Of a stretch of DNA of 64,000 bases, positions 1-8,517 are shown piece by piece (positions within the stretch are counted from its first letter, which is position 1; every line of letters begins with the position of its first letter). The position numbers were made by a program, and so were the translations under genes. The notes under the pieces were generated by a model, which made no database searches, was not told the DNA's origin, and saw only the letters and a list, made by a program, of their open reading frames with translations. The DNA lies in the NCBI RefSeq assembly GCF_001613065.1, contig NZ_BDBQ01000055.1:1-64000 (forward strand). The letters are read 5' to 3'. This DNA is from Nocardia miyunensis NBRC 108239. Its GTDB lineage: Bacteria > Actinomycetota > Actinomycetes > Mycobacteriales > Mycobacteriaceae.

Positions 1-111
1 GAATCTGATCACGATCGTCCGCACTCCGCGCTGTCCGGACGACCGGACGAGGGTGTCGTGAGTCTGGCACCAGGGCGGGTAATCGGAGCTAGCGATCCAT
101 AAGCCGCGAGT

Positions 112-801
112 TCACTCCTTGGCACCGTGTTCGGCCCAGTGATAGAGGTGTTCGGGTCGCCCGGCTGCGCCGTAGCGCAGGGCGATGTTCACAGTTCCGT
201 TGTCGTGCAGAAACTTCAGGTATCGGCGGGCGGCGGCTTGACTGAATCCGGCGGCGGTCGCCAACTCCGTGGCGGTGAGCCCGCGGGGGGCTCGGCGGAG
301 CAGGGCGGAGACGTGGGTGAGGGTGGTCGCGGAGATCCCTTTCGGTAGCGAGTCCGCGCCGCTGCTGCGCAGTCGTCCGTAGAGCCGATCGATGTCGGTC
401 TGCGCGGGTGTGCGCATGTGATCGAGTTGGGTGCGGGCGGCGGCGTAGCTGGCCAGCCGCTCTTGGAATATCCGGAAGGTGAACGGTTTCACCACATAGT
501 GCACGACACCCAAATGCATTGCCGAGCGCAGGATCTCGACGTCCTTGGCGGAGGTGATGGCGATGACGTCGACAGCCGCGGTACGCGCTGCCCGGATTCG
601 GCGCAGCACCTCGATGCCGCCCAGATCCGGCAGGTACATGTCCAGCAGCATCAGATCCGGCGTCAAAGTCGCGACCGCGCGCAGGGCGCCGGTGCCGGTG
701 GTGGCCTCGCCGATCACCTGGAACCCGTCGACGCGCTCGGTGAATTGGCGGTGCACCGACACCGCCAAGGGGTCGTCATCGACGACGAGCGTGCGGATCA
801 T
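112..801 (-). CDS. CitB/DcuR-type response regulator
   Basis: Response regulator of the CitB/DcuR/DpiA class, 229 aa. The N-terminal receiver domain (about residues 1-118) has the acidic pocket (VDDD, residues 7-10), the phospho-acceptor Asp54 in LLDMYLPD and the conserved Lys105 in VVKPF. The C-terminal half (about 155-215) carries a helix-turn-helix (LTATELATAAGFSQAAARRYLKF). It overlaps the sensor kinase gene by 4 nt (798-801), so the two are a translationally coupled pair. Members of this family usually sense di- or tricarboxylates. What is sensed here is unknown, but the divergent ABC importer starting at 2594 is the obvious candidate target. Confidence is high for the class and low for the ligand. 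Confidence 0.92.
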   Translation of the reverse strand: MIRTLVVDDDPLAVSVHRQFTERVDGFQVIGEATTGTGALRAVATLTPDLMLLDMYLPDLGGIEVLRRIRAARTAAVDVIAITSAKDVEILRSAMHLGVVHYVVKPFTFRIFQERLASYAAARTQLDHMRTPAQTDIDRLYGRLRSSGADSLPKGISATTLTHVSALLRRAPRGLTATELATAAGFSQAAARRYLKFLHDNGTVNIALRYGAAGRPEHLYHWAEHGAKE

Positions 802-2426
802 GATCGGTCCTGCGCTGTCGTGCTGGTGTATCGCAACGGGGTGACGACGGTGAACAGCGCCCCGCCGTCGTTGCGTACCTCGATGCGGCCGCCGCGGCGG
901 TGTACCTCCCGGCTGACCAGCGCCAGCCCGAGGCCGCGGCGGCGGTCGGCGGCCCGGGCGGCCTTGGTGGTGTAGCCGTGCCGGAAGATCTCCTGCGACA
1001 ACGATTCATCGATGCCTGGCCCGGAGTCGTGCACCCGGAACTCGAGCTCGGCGTCGCGGACGACGATGGTGACCTGGACCCGGCCTCCGGCGTGGGCGGA
1101 TTCCAGCGCGTTGTCGATCAGGTTGCCCAGTACGGTCACCAAACCCTCGACGCCGTCGAGTTCGTCGTGCAGGGTGCCGGTGGTCGACACCGTCAGCTCG
1201 ATCCCGCGTTCGGACGCAACCGCGGCCTTGCCGAGCAACAGCGCCGACAGTATCGGGTCACCGACGCCCTCGACCACGCGCGAGGCCAGTTGCTGGTGCA
1301 CGAGCGAGGTGCGGTCGATGAAGTCCACCGCATCCTGATAACGGCCCAGCTCGATCAGTCCGCCGATGACGTGCAACCGGTTGGCGAACTCGTGTTCCTG
1401 GGCGCGCAGCGCGTCGGCCAGGGAGCGGGTGTCGTTCAATTCCCGCAGTAACTCGTCGAGTTCGGTGCGGTCACGCAGGGTGACCACGGCGCCGACGGGC
1501 CGCCCGCGCACCTCCACCGGCATGTGATTGACCACCAGGATGTGGTCGCCGACAAGGATGATCTCGTCCCGTCCGCTGACTCGTCCGGCCAGTACCTCCC
1601 GCACACGTCCGGCCGGCACGAGATCCGCCAAGAGTTCGCCGAGGGCGACCGCCCGATCGATACCGAGCAGCCGCTCGGCTTCGTCGTTGACCAGTGTGAC
1701 CCGCTCCTCCAGGTCGAGGGTGATCAGTCCCTCGCGGGTGCTGTGCAGCATGGCTTCGCGCTGTTCGAGCATGGCGGTGATCTCCGCGGGCTCGAGGCCG
1801 TAGGTCTGGCGTTTGATTCGCCGGGCGACCAGCAGCGCGCCGATCACGGCGAGCACCAGCGCCAGTAACGGGGGGAGGAAACTCTGCACCAGCCGCGACC
1901 ACAGGTTCCGGTGTACGTCCTGTACCCGGGTGCCGACCGATACCAGCCCGATCACCTGGCCGGTGGCGTCGCGGATCGGCGCCTTGGCACGCACCGACCG
2001 GCCCATGGACCCGTGCTGCACTCCGATGTAGGTGCCACCGGTCAGGACGGCGTCCGGGTTCTCGCCCGGGTCGTTGAGCAGTGATGTGCCGATCAACGCC
2101 GGATCGGGGTGCGAGTAGCGCACGCCGCGTCGGTCCGCTACGACGACGAAGGTGGCGCCGGTGGTGCGCCGGAAGGTTTCCGCGATCGGATCGATCACCC
2201 GCGCGGGATCCGATGCGGAAAGCCCTTGCGCCACAACGGGGTCCGCGGCAACCATGCGCGCGATGGTCAGCGAGTTCGTACCGGCGTCGCGGTCCAGCTC
2301 CTGACTTTCGTCGCGCAGCGAAAGATAGCCGTCGACGCCCGCGAACACGAACAGAATGCCGAGCAGCAGAACGAGTACCTGGGTCGAGATACGCCAGCCA
2401 CGGCGCCGGCGTGTGAAGGGCGTCAC
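798..2426 (-). CDS. CitA/DcuS-type sensor histidine kinase
   Basis: Membrane sensor kinase, 542 aa, partner of the response regulator it overlaps by 4 nt. Two hydrophobic segments (about residues 15-36 and 183-206) flank an extracytoplasmic sensor domain of about 145 aa, matching the PDC-type sensor of CitA/DcuS. A PAS-like region follows (about 218-325), then a SpoOB-type dimerisation/phosphoacceptor segment with His in EHEFANRLHVIGG. An HATPase domain has the N box NLIDNALESA and G boxes DSGPGI and GLGLAL. The start is GTG at 2426, with a purine-rich GGGAG immediately upstream. The ligand cannot be inferred beyond the carboxylate tendency of the family. Confidence 0.92.
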   Translation of the reverse strand: MTPFTRRRRGWRISTQVLVLLLGILFVFAGVDGYLSLRDESQELDRDAGTNSLTIARMVAADPVVAQGLSASDPARVIDPIAETFRRTTGATFVVVADRRGVRYSHPDPALIGTSLLNDPGENPDAVLTGGTYIGVQHGSMGRSVRAKAPIRDATGQVIGLVSVGTRVQDVHRNLWSRLVQSFLPPLLALVLAVIGALLVARRIKRQTYGLEPAEITAMLEQREAMLHSTREGLITLDLEERVTLVNDEAERLLGIDRAVALGELLADLVPAGRVREVLAGRVSGRDEIILVGDHILVVNHMPVEVRGRPVGAVVTLRDRTELDELLRELNDTRSLADALRAQEHEFANRLHVIGGLIELGRYQDAVDFIDRTSLVHQQLASRVVEGVGDPILSALLLGKAAVASERGIELTVSTTGTLHDELDGVEGLVTVLGNLIDNALESAHAGGRVQVTIVVRDAELEFRVHDSGPGIDESLSQEIFRHGYTTKAARAADRRRGLGLALVSREVHRRGGRIEVRNDGGALFTVVTPLRYTSTTAQDRS

Positions 2427-2501
2427 TCCCGGGATCGTAATGCATGGTTCGCCGTCCGATCAGTGAGCTTTATGTGCAGAAATGCGCGTAAGTCGCACAA
2501 A

Positions 2502-2544
2502 GGGTGAACCGTCGCCGAAAAGGTCGACGTGACCTGGTTCACCC
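2502..2544. promoter_or_regulatory. Nested inverted repeat between kinase and ABC operon
   Basis: GGGTGAACC (2502-2510) and GGTTCACCC (2536-2544) form a perfect 9-bp inverted repeat. Between the arms lies a smaller dyad, GGTC-N5-GACC (2522-2534). The site sits between divergent transcripts about 50 nt upstream of the ABC ATPase start. That suits an operator for the CitB-type regulator, but nothing in the sequence proves which protein binds. Confidence 0.5.
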
Positions 2545-2593
2545 TCGATAGTCGAGCGGTATCACCAGCTCCACCAGTTCAGGAGACGATGCG

Positions 2594-3451
2594 ATGCTCG
2601 CTCGAACCACCCAACCCCCACCGGCGACCTTTTCCGACGCCCGGATAGAACTGTCCGGGGTCACCCGACGATTCACCAGCCCGACCGGCGAGGCGTTCAC
2701 CGCGCTGCACGATGTCGACCTGACCATCGAACCCGGTACGTTCTGCGCGATCGTCGGCCCCACCGGCTGCGGGAAATCGACCACCCTGGGCATGATCTCC
2801 GGGCTGGACCGGCCGACCGCGGGCGCGGCGCGGGTCGGCGGCACGCCTGTCTCGGGCATTACGCCGGGCACCAGTTTCATGTTCCAAGCCGATGCACTGC
2901 TGCCGTGGAAGAGTGTGCTCGCCAATGTCGGACTCGGGCCGATGTTCCGGCACCTGTCCAAACGGCAGGCCCACCAGCTTGCCCGGGATTGGATTCGCCG
3001 GGTAGGCCTGGCCGGTTTCGAGAACCACTACCCGCATCAGCTCTCCGGCGGTATGCGCAAGCGGGTGAGCCTGGCGGCGGCGTTGATCAACGAGCCGTCG
3101 ATCCTGTTGATGGACGAACCGTTCGGCGCGCTGGACGTGCAGACCAAGGCGATCATGTCCAACGAGCTGCTGGCGCTGTGGGAACAGACCCGGCCCACGG
3201 TCGTTTTCATCACCCACGACCTGGAGGAGGCCATCGCGCTGGCCGATGTGGTCGTGGTGATGACAGCCCGCCCCGGCACGGTCAAGGCCCGCTACGAGAT
3301 CGACCTGCCGCGGCCGCGCGGCGCGGTGCAGGAGATCCGGTTCGAGCCGCGCTTTCTCGAACTGCACCAACAGATTTGGCAGTCGCTACGCGAAGAGGTC
3401 GAACAGGCTTATGCACAGACCGCCGCACCGCAGGAAGGGCCACGACCATGA
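2594..3451 (+). CDS. ABC importer ATP-binding protein, TauB/SsuB-like
   Basis: ATPase of a nitrate/sulfonate/taurine/pyrimidine-precursor type importer, 285 aa. Visible motifs are Walker A GPTGCGKSTT (about 55-64), signature LSGGMRKR, Walker B ILLMDEPFGALD and switch His in FITHDLEEA. It is the first gene of a three-gene operon: its stop overlaps the permease start (ATGA at 3448-3451). The family energises uptake of small anionic or aromatic solutes. The substrate is not identifiable here. Confidence 0.93.
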   Translation: MLARTTQPPPATFSDARIELSGVTRRFTSPTGEAFTALHDVDLTIEPGTFCAIVGPTGCGKSTTLGMISGLDRPTAGAARVGGTPVSGITPGTSFMFQADALLPWKSVLANVGLGPMFRHLSKRQAHQLARDWIRRVGLAGFENHYPHQLSGGMRKRVSLAAALINEPSILLMDEPFGALDVQTKAIMSNELLALWEQTRPTVVFITHDLEEAIALADVVVVMTARPGTVKARYEIDLPRPRGAVQEIRFEPRFLELHQQIWQSLREEVEQAYAQTAAPQEGPRP

Positions 3452-4368
3452 CTCCGCGGGAACAAGCAGCTCGGGAACAGGCACAGCCCGAATCCGCGCT
3501 CGCCGCACTGCAGAGCGATATCCGTCATGTCACCAGCGAGATCGACCTCACCGTGGCGGCCCGCCGCAATGCGCGCAGGCGCGCGATCGAGGTGAATGCC
3601 ACGCGGGTCGCGGTGTTCGTCGTGGTGGTCGGCGGCTGGCAGGTATTGACCGGCTGGAAGGTACTGGACCCCTTCTTCTTCGGGCGGCCCAGCGGCATCG
3701 TGTCCACCCTGATCGACTGGATCGAGCACGGCACCCAGTACGGCTCGGTGTGGGAGCAGATCTGGATCACGATGAAGGAGGCGCTGCTCGGCTTCGCCTA
3801 CGGCGTCGCCGCCGGTATCGTCGCGGGCATCCTGCTCGGTCAGGTGCAGTTTCTCGCCGACGTCGCGGGTCCATATATCAAGGCGCTCAATGCGATGCCG
3901 CGCATCGTGCTCGGTTCGATCTTCGTGGTGTGGCTGGGGCTGGGCACCGCGTCGAAGGTGATGCTGGCCGCGGTTCTGGTGTTCTTCGTGGTGTTCTTCA
4001 ACGCCTTCCAAGGGGTGCGCGAGGTCGATCACAATCTGCTCGCCAACGTCCGGGTACTGGGCGCATCGCGCTGGCACATCGTCCGGCACGTGGTCTTGCC
4101 CTCGGCGCTGACCTGGATCACCGCCAGCCTGCACGTCGCCTTCGGCTTCTCGGTGATCGGCGCGATCGTCGGCGAATTCCTCGGCTCGCAAAAGGGATTG
4201 GGGCTGGTGATCTCCACCGCGCAGAACAACTTCAACCCCAACGGGGTGTTCGCGGCCATGATCATCATCGGCATCATCGCGCTGACCGCGGAATTCCTCA
4301 TCACCCGAGTGGAGAACCGGCTGCTGGCCTGGCGACCCGCCACACCAGCCGCATCCGCCGGCATCTGA
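3448..4368 (+). CDS. ABC importer permease, TauC/SsuC-like
   Basis: Integral membrane permease, 306 aa, BPD_transp_1 family. A hydrophilic N-terminus of about 45 residues is followed by about six membrane segments. The EAA-type cytoplasmic loop reads NVRVLGASRWHIVRHVVLPSA. The ATG at 3448 overlaps the ATPase stop by 4 nt, which fixes the start. A longer upstream reading frame exists but runs through the ATPase gene in another frame. Confidence 0.92.
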   Translation: MTPREQAAREQAQPESALAALQSDIRHVTSEIDLTVAARRNARRRAIEVNATRVAVFVVVVGGWQVLTGWKVLDPFFFGRPSGIVSTLIDWIEHGTQYGSVWEQIWITMKEALLGFAYGVAAGIVAGILLGQVQFLADVAGPYIKALNAMPRIVLGSIFVVWLGLGTASKVMLAAVLVFFVVFFNAFQGVREVDHNLLANVRVLGASRWHIVRHVVLPSALTWITASLHVAFGFSVIGAIVGEFLGSQKGLGLVISTAQNNFNPNGVFAAMIIIGIIALTAEFLITRVENRLLAWRPATPAASAGI

Positions 4369-4414
4369 CCGTGACTTCTACTGATTCCCAACGCTTTTCA
4401 TCGAAGGAACACCC

Positions 4415-5464
4415 ATGAAAACCGCACTCCGTGTGCTCGGGGCCGCCGCTGCGGCCGGCCTCGCCGTCACCCTCACCGCCTGCGGCGGCAGCAGCAACAA
4501 CAGCAACGGCCTGCCGACGGTCACCATGATGGTCGGCGGCATCGACAAACAGATCTATCTGCCCTACCAACTCGCCGAAGGGCTGGGCCTGTACAAGAAG
4601 TTCGGGGTCGACATGCAGTTGAGCACCGAACAGCAAGGCGGCGTCGGCGCCGAGGACGCCTTGGCCTCGGGGCAGGTCGACATGGCCGGAGCCTGGTACG
4701 TGCATACCATCAACTTCCAACAGGCCGGCAAGAACATCATCTCGGTGGCCCAACTCAGCGGCGCGCCGGGCGAACGAGTGATGTGCGCCAAAGACTCCGC
4801 AGTGTACACTCCCGCCGACTTCAAGGGCAAAACCATCGGCGTCACCGACCTTGGCTCGGGCACCGACGATCTGACCCTCGGCCTGGCCGCGCACGCCGGT
4901 CTGCCGACGAAGGACTTCAGCCGGCTCGGCGTGGGTGCGGGCTCCACCCTCGTATCGGCGTTGCAGCAGAACCGGATTCAGTGCGCGATGACCACCGAGC
5001 CGACCGTGACCGCGCTACAGCACAAGGGCGTCGCTACCCCCGCCGTCGACGTCGCGACCACTGCTGGCGCGAAACAGTGGTTCGGCGGCGTCTATCCCGG
5101 CGCCGCGGTACTGGCTCAATCGAGCTGGATCGACACGCACAAGAAACAGACCCAGGCGGTGGTCAACGCCCTCGTGGGCGCGATGCACTACATCGCCACA
5201 CACAGCGCCACCGATATCGCCGATCACCTTCCGCCACAGTTCGTTTCCAACGGCCTGATCACCAAGACGGACTACATCGCGGCCCTGCAACGAGACAAGG
5301 ACCAGTTCCTGCCCGATGGCATGATGCCCGCCGGCGCACCCCAGACCGCCCTGGCCGTCGACAAGGACGCCGGCCACGTGACGAAGGACATCGACCTGTC
5401 CAAGACCTACACCGACGCCTACGTGATCGAAGCGAACAAAACCCCGGGCGTCACCGGCAATTGA
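4415..5464 (+). CDS. ABC importer substrate-binding lipoprotein, NMT1/THI5-like
   Basis: Periplasmic-binding-type lipoprotein, 349 aa. The signal peptide ends in the lipobox LTAC, followed by a Gly/Ser/Asn-rich linker. The mature part has the SsuA/THI5-like fold signature (PYQLAEGLGLYKKFGVDM, later FKGKTIGVTDLGSG). It lies 46 nt downstream of the permease and completes the importer. THI5/SsuA-type receptors bind pyrimidine precursors, sulfonates, nitrate or aromatic acids. None can be preferred from sequence. Confidence 0.92.
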   Translation: MKTALRVLGAAAAAGLAVTLTACGGSSNNSNGLPTVTMMVGGIDKQIYLPYQLAEGLGLYKKFGVDMQLSTEQQGGVGAEDALASGQVDMAGAWYVHTINFQQAGKNIISVAQLSGAPGERVMCAKDSAVYTPADFKGKTIGVTDLGSGTDDLTLGLAAHAGLPTKDFSRLGVGAGSTLVSALQQNRIQCAMTTEPTVTALQHKGVATPAVDVATTAGAKQWFGGVYPGAAVLAQSSWIDTHKKQTQAVVNALVGAMHYIATHSATDIADHLPPQFVSNGLITKTDYIAALQRDKDQFLPDGMMPAGAPQTALAVDKDAGHVTKDIDLSKTYTDAYVIEANKTPGVTGN

Positions 5465-5532
5465 CGGCAACCGGCACCACTCGGCAACAGCTGGTGTCAA
5501 CCGACCCTGCCGCTCGATCCGGCAGATGAGGG

Positions 5533-5565
5533 GCGGCCGGCGGACCTTGGAGGTCCGCCGGCCGC
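5533..5565 (+). terminator. Strong hairpin terminator of the ABC operon
   Basis: A perfect 15-bp stem (5533-5547 and 5551-5565) with a 3-nt loop (TGG) lies 68 nt after the lipoprotein stop. There is no long U-tract, as is common for actinobacterial intrinsic terminators. Confidence 0.8.
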
Positions 5566-5770
5566 GGTGCGTCGTCCCTTCGAACATGATCGGCTTCCCT
5601 GTCGGTGCCCGAACCGGTCCCGGTCTCGATAGCGGCCCCACCGCCCGGAGCAGATCTCTTCGCGATTGTGGGCCTCGCCGGCAACGGGGTCGGCCACTGG
5701 GACTTCGCCCGTGTGGTCGTGGTCCCGGATCTCGGCAGAGCCGATATCCGCCGGCCCTGCCGGATCCGGA

Positions 5771-6388
5771 TCACGCGAGTTCGGGTACGCGCAGGTGTGC
5801 GAGAGCCAACTCGAACTCACCGGTGTCGATCACCACTGCGTCGTATCGCCGACTGGCATCGGCCCGCAGCGAAGCAGCAGCGCCCCGGGCACGAATCATC
5901 GCGCGTGCACTGTCGTATGCGGCACACGAGACCGCACGCCCGGACGAGCGGTTGATCATCAGGCTCGCACTGCAGAATCCCTCGAGAGTTTCCATGTCCG
6001 CCAGGAATTGGGACCGATACGCCTCGACTACCGCATCCAGCCGTGCCGGCGCGGTCTCCGCCCAGGCAACGCGCACACACGCACCGCGGCGCGAGTGGTG
6101 CTCGCGGTGCAGGACGGCGATCTCCCATTCCGCTATCCGCACGCCGCCGAACATCTCGGCGGCGCGATCGCGAATCGAGCGAACCTGATCCGCGCTGGAG
6201 TGCATCGCCTCCGCCGACTCCCACGCGCTGGTGGCGATGCACCGACCATGTTGGCGATCGACCAGCAAAGACAGACCGACACAGCCTGTGATGCCCTCCA
6301 ATGCTGGCAACACCTGGTCGCGCACGTACGCGATCCCGACGTCGATCGCGGAGGGTTGCGCCAGAATCGTGGTGGAACGCGCGTACAC
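5771..6388 (-). CDS. Tandem antibiotic-biosynthesis-monooxygenase-like (ABM) protein
   Basis: 205 aa with two similar halves (about residues 1-100 and 105-200). Each half resembles a dimeric alpha/beta-barrel ABM domain: compare ITGCVGLSLLVDRQHGRCIATSAW with LEGFCSASLMINRSSGRAVSCAAY. Such proteins bind small hydrophobic ligands or act as cofactor-free monooxygenases. Many have no known role. The start is GTG at 6388, preceded by a G-rich stretch. It is a monocistronic gene with no informative neighbour. Confidence 0.6.
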   Translation of the reverse strand: MYARSTTILAQPSAIDVGIAYVRDQVLPALEGITGCVGLSLLVDRQHGRCIATSAWESAEAMHSSADQVRSIRDRAAEMFGGVRIAEWEIAVLHREHHSRRGACVRVAWAETAPARLDAVVEAYRSQFLADMETLEGFCSASLMINRSSGRAVSCAAYDSARAMIRARGAAASLRADASRRYDAVVIDTGEFELALAHLRVPELA

Positions 6389-6764
6389 GATCCACCCCCT
6401 TCCCGCTCGAGGGCCGCGCCGCGCGGTCGCACCACCGGCGCCCCTTCACCTTGCTCCTCCACAGGCCTACAGGCAATAGTCGGCAACCCGTATCCGCGCG
6501 TCAGGCAGATTCGCTGTTGCAATACGAGCCTGCCGCGATTACTCGACCAGGAACGGGATGGCCGGTTGGAAGGTCACCTCGGTGTGGGCGCCCTGATCGT
6601 CCGCCATTCCCGAGCCCATCCGGCGTTCCGGCGAGCAGTCGGCCCCTAATGCGTCACACGGTCATCGCCGCCACAACCACTTGACCACGCGCCTGCTGCG
6701 GCTGGTCGGCAACGGCGCGAACCCCCGGGCTCGAGCCGCCATCCGCGGGTAGGTCGGGGTCCGC
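6389..6764. other. Intergenic stretch without recognisable gene
   Basis: About 375 nt between divergently placed operon ends. Only short, biased reading frames are present and no motif or strong hairpin was recognised. It presumably holds the promoter of the tandem ABM gene and the 3' region of the sugar permease operon. Confidence 0.4.
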
Positions 6765-7604
6765 TTACCTGCCGAATCCGGCAGTGAGCCCGGCAACCAG
6801 ATAGCGGCGACCGAGGATGTACAGGGCGAGGACGGGCAGCGTGGACAGCACGACGGCGGCCAGTACCGCGGGGATGTTCACCCGGAATTGTCCCTGGAAT
6901 GCCCACAGCGCCATGGGCAGGACCCGCTGATTCGAGCTCTGCGTGAGGATCAGCGGGAACAGGAAGCCGTTCCAGACGGTGAGCCCGTCGTACACCGCCA
7001 CGGTCAGCACGGCCGGGCGGACCAGTGGCAGGACCAGGCTCCACAGGATTCGCCAGTGTCCGGCGCCGTCGACGCGCATCGATTCGAACAGCTCGTTCGG
7101 CACGTCGCGCAGGAAGTTGGCCAGGATCACCACCGTCAGCGGGATCGCGAACGCCACCGACGGCAGGATCACCGCGAGTAGCGTGTCGTACAGGTGGATC
7201 CGGGTGATCAGGTAATAGATCGGAATGATCGTGGCCTGCAACGGTATTGCCAGCCCCAGCAGGAACGCCCGATAGGTGAACCCGGCGAATCGGGTCCGGC
7301 TGCGCACCACGAAATACGCCGCCATCAGCGATACCGCGACCGTGATGACCACCGTGCCGATCGTGACCATCGCGCTGTTGCCGAGGTAGCGCGGAAAGTC
7401 GTTGCGCAGCACCAGCATATAGTTGTTCAGGGTCGGATGGGTGGGCACGGACAGGGGATTGGCGTCGTAGAATCCGCGCTGCTCGCGCAGGCTGGTCACG
7501 ACGATGTAGTACACCGGAACCAGCACGATCGCCAGCCAGGCGAGGCCGGCCAGACCGCCGGGAATGTTGCTGTCCCGCAGTGTCTTCGGAGCCATGTCAC
7601 GCAC
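6765..7604 (-). CDS. Carbohydrate ABC permease, MalG-like
   Basis: Inner membrane permease, 279 aa, with about six membrane segments. The EAA motif reads ELFESMRVDGAGHWRILWSL, characteristic of the CUT1 sugar-permease family. It overlaps the preceding permease gene by 8 nt and is last in an operon of receptor, MalF-like and MalG-like genes. No ATPase gene is present, so a shared MsiK-type ATPase encoded elsewhere is expected, as is usual in actinobacteria (inference). Confidence 0.92.
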   Translation of the reverse strand: MRDMAPKTLRDSNIPGGLAGLAWLAIVLVPVYYIVVTSLREQRGFYDANPLSVPTHPTLNNYMLVLRNDFPRYLGNSAMVTIGTVVITVAVSLMAAYFVVRSRTRFAGFTYRAFLLGLAIPLQATIIPIYYLITRIHLYDTLLAVILPSVAFAIPLTVVILANFLRDVPNELFESMRVDGAGHWRILWSLVLPLVRPAVLTVAVYDGLTVWNGFLFPLILTQSSNQRVLPMALWAFQGQFRVNIPAVLAAVVLSTLPVLALYILGRRYLVAGLTAGFGR

Positions 7605-8517
7605 CGTCCAGCTGGCTGCCGCGCGAGAACCGGGCCAGCCGGGCCAGGCTCAGCGACAGGACCAGGCCCGCGACCACGAGCAGCACCGCCACGGTGCTCG
7701 CGCGTCCCATGTCGTTGTTGGAGAAGCCCTGCAGGTACATGTCCAGCGCCAGGATCCGGGTCCCGTTGCCCGGTCCGCCGCCGGTGAGCACGAACACCAG
7801 GTCGAAGTAGGTCAGCGAACCCACCAGCATCAGCGTGGACGAGGTGAGGATCGTATAGCGCAGCTGTGGCAGCGTGATGTGGGCGAACTGCCGCACCCGC
7901 CCGGCGCCGTCGAGCCGCGCGGCCTCGTACAGCTGCGCCGGGATCTGCCGCACGCCAGCCTGATACAGCAGCGTGTGGAACGGTACGAACTGCCAGCCGA
8001 TCACGAAGATCACCACATAGAGCGCCAGCTGCGGATCGCCGAGCCAGTCCTGGGACAGCATGCCCAGCCCGAACGCGCGGCTCATGCCGAAATTCGGATC
8101 GAGCAGCGCCTTGAAGGCGATCGCGATCGCCGCCGAGGACAGCAGCAGCGGAACGAAATACATCACACCGAGCAGCGACCGGTACCAGCCGCGGCCCGCG
8201 ATCAACACACCGAGCAGCAGCGAGATCGGCGTCTGGAACAGCCAACCGAGCACCATCACCTGCACCGACAACCAGATCGCATGGTACGTCACCGGATCAT
8301 GCAGTGCGGTAGTCCAATTCGTCAGCCCCGTCCAGCCGGGTGCGGCGACGCCGTCCCATCGCAGCAGGCTCAGCGCGACCACCCCGGCCATCGGCAGCAG
8401 AGCGAACACGGTGAAGAACGCCAGCGCGGGCACGGCCATGAGCGGGTGGGGGCCGGTCCGTGCCGGTCCCCGGCCGGGTACCCGAGTACGCGGGGTGGCC
8501 ATCAGCGTCTCCGTCAC
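7597..8517 (-). CDS. Carbohydrate ABC permease, MalF-like
   Basis: Inner membrane permease, 306 aa, CUT1 family, with the EAA-type loop QLYEAARLDGAGRVRQFAHI. Its start overlaps the receptor gene by 4 nt (8514-8517) and its end overlaps the MalG-like gene by 8 nt, so the three genes are translationally coupled. Confidence 0.92.
   Translation of the reverse strand: MTETLMATPRTRVPGRGPARTGPHPLMAVPALAFFTVFALLPMAGVVALSLLRWDGVAAPGWTGLTNWTTALHDPVTYHAIWLSVQVMVLGWLFQTPISLLLGVLIAGRGWYRSLLGVMYFVPLLLSSAAIAIAFKALLDPNFGMSRAFGLGMLSQDWLGDPQLALYVVIFVIGWQFVPFHTLLYQAGVRQIPAQLYEAARLDGAGRVRQFAHITLPQLRYTILTSSTLMLVGSLTYFDLVFVLTGGGPGNGTRILALDMYLQGFSNNDMGRASTVAVLLVVAGLVLSLSLARLARFSRGSQLDGA

Noticed and set aside
2905..3447. 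Extended N-terminus for the TauC-like permease
   Set aside because: The frame is open upstream, but it lies within the ATPase gene in another frame and its translation is nonsense; the ATGA overlap at 3448 sets the start.
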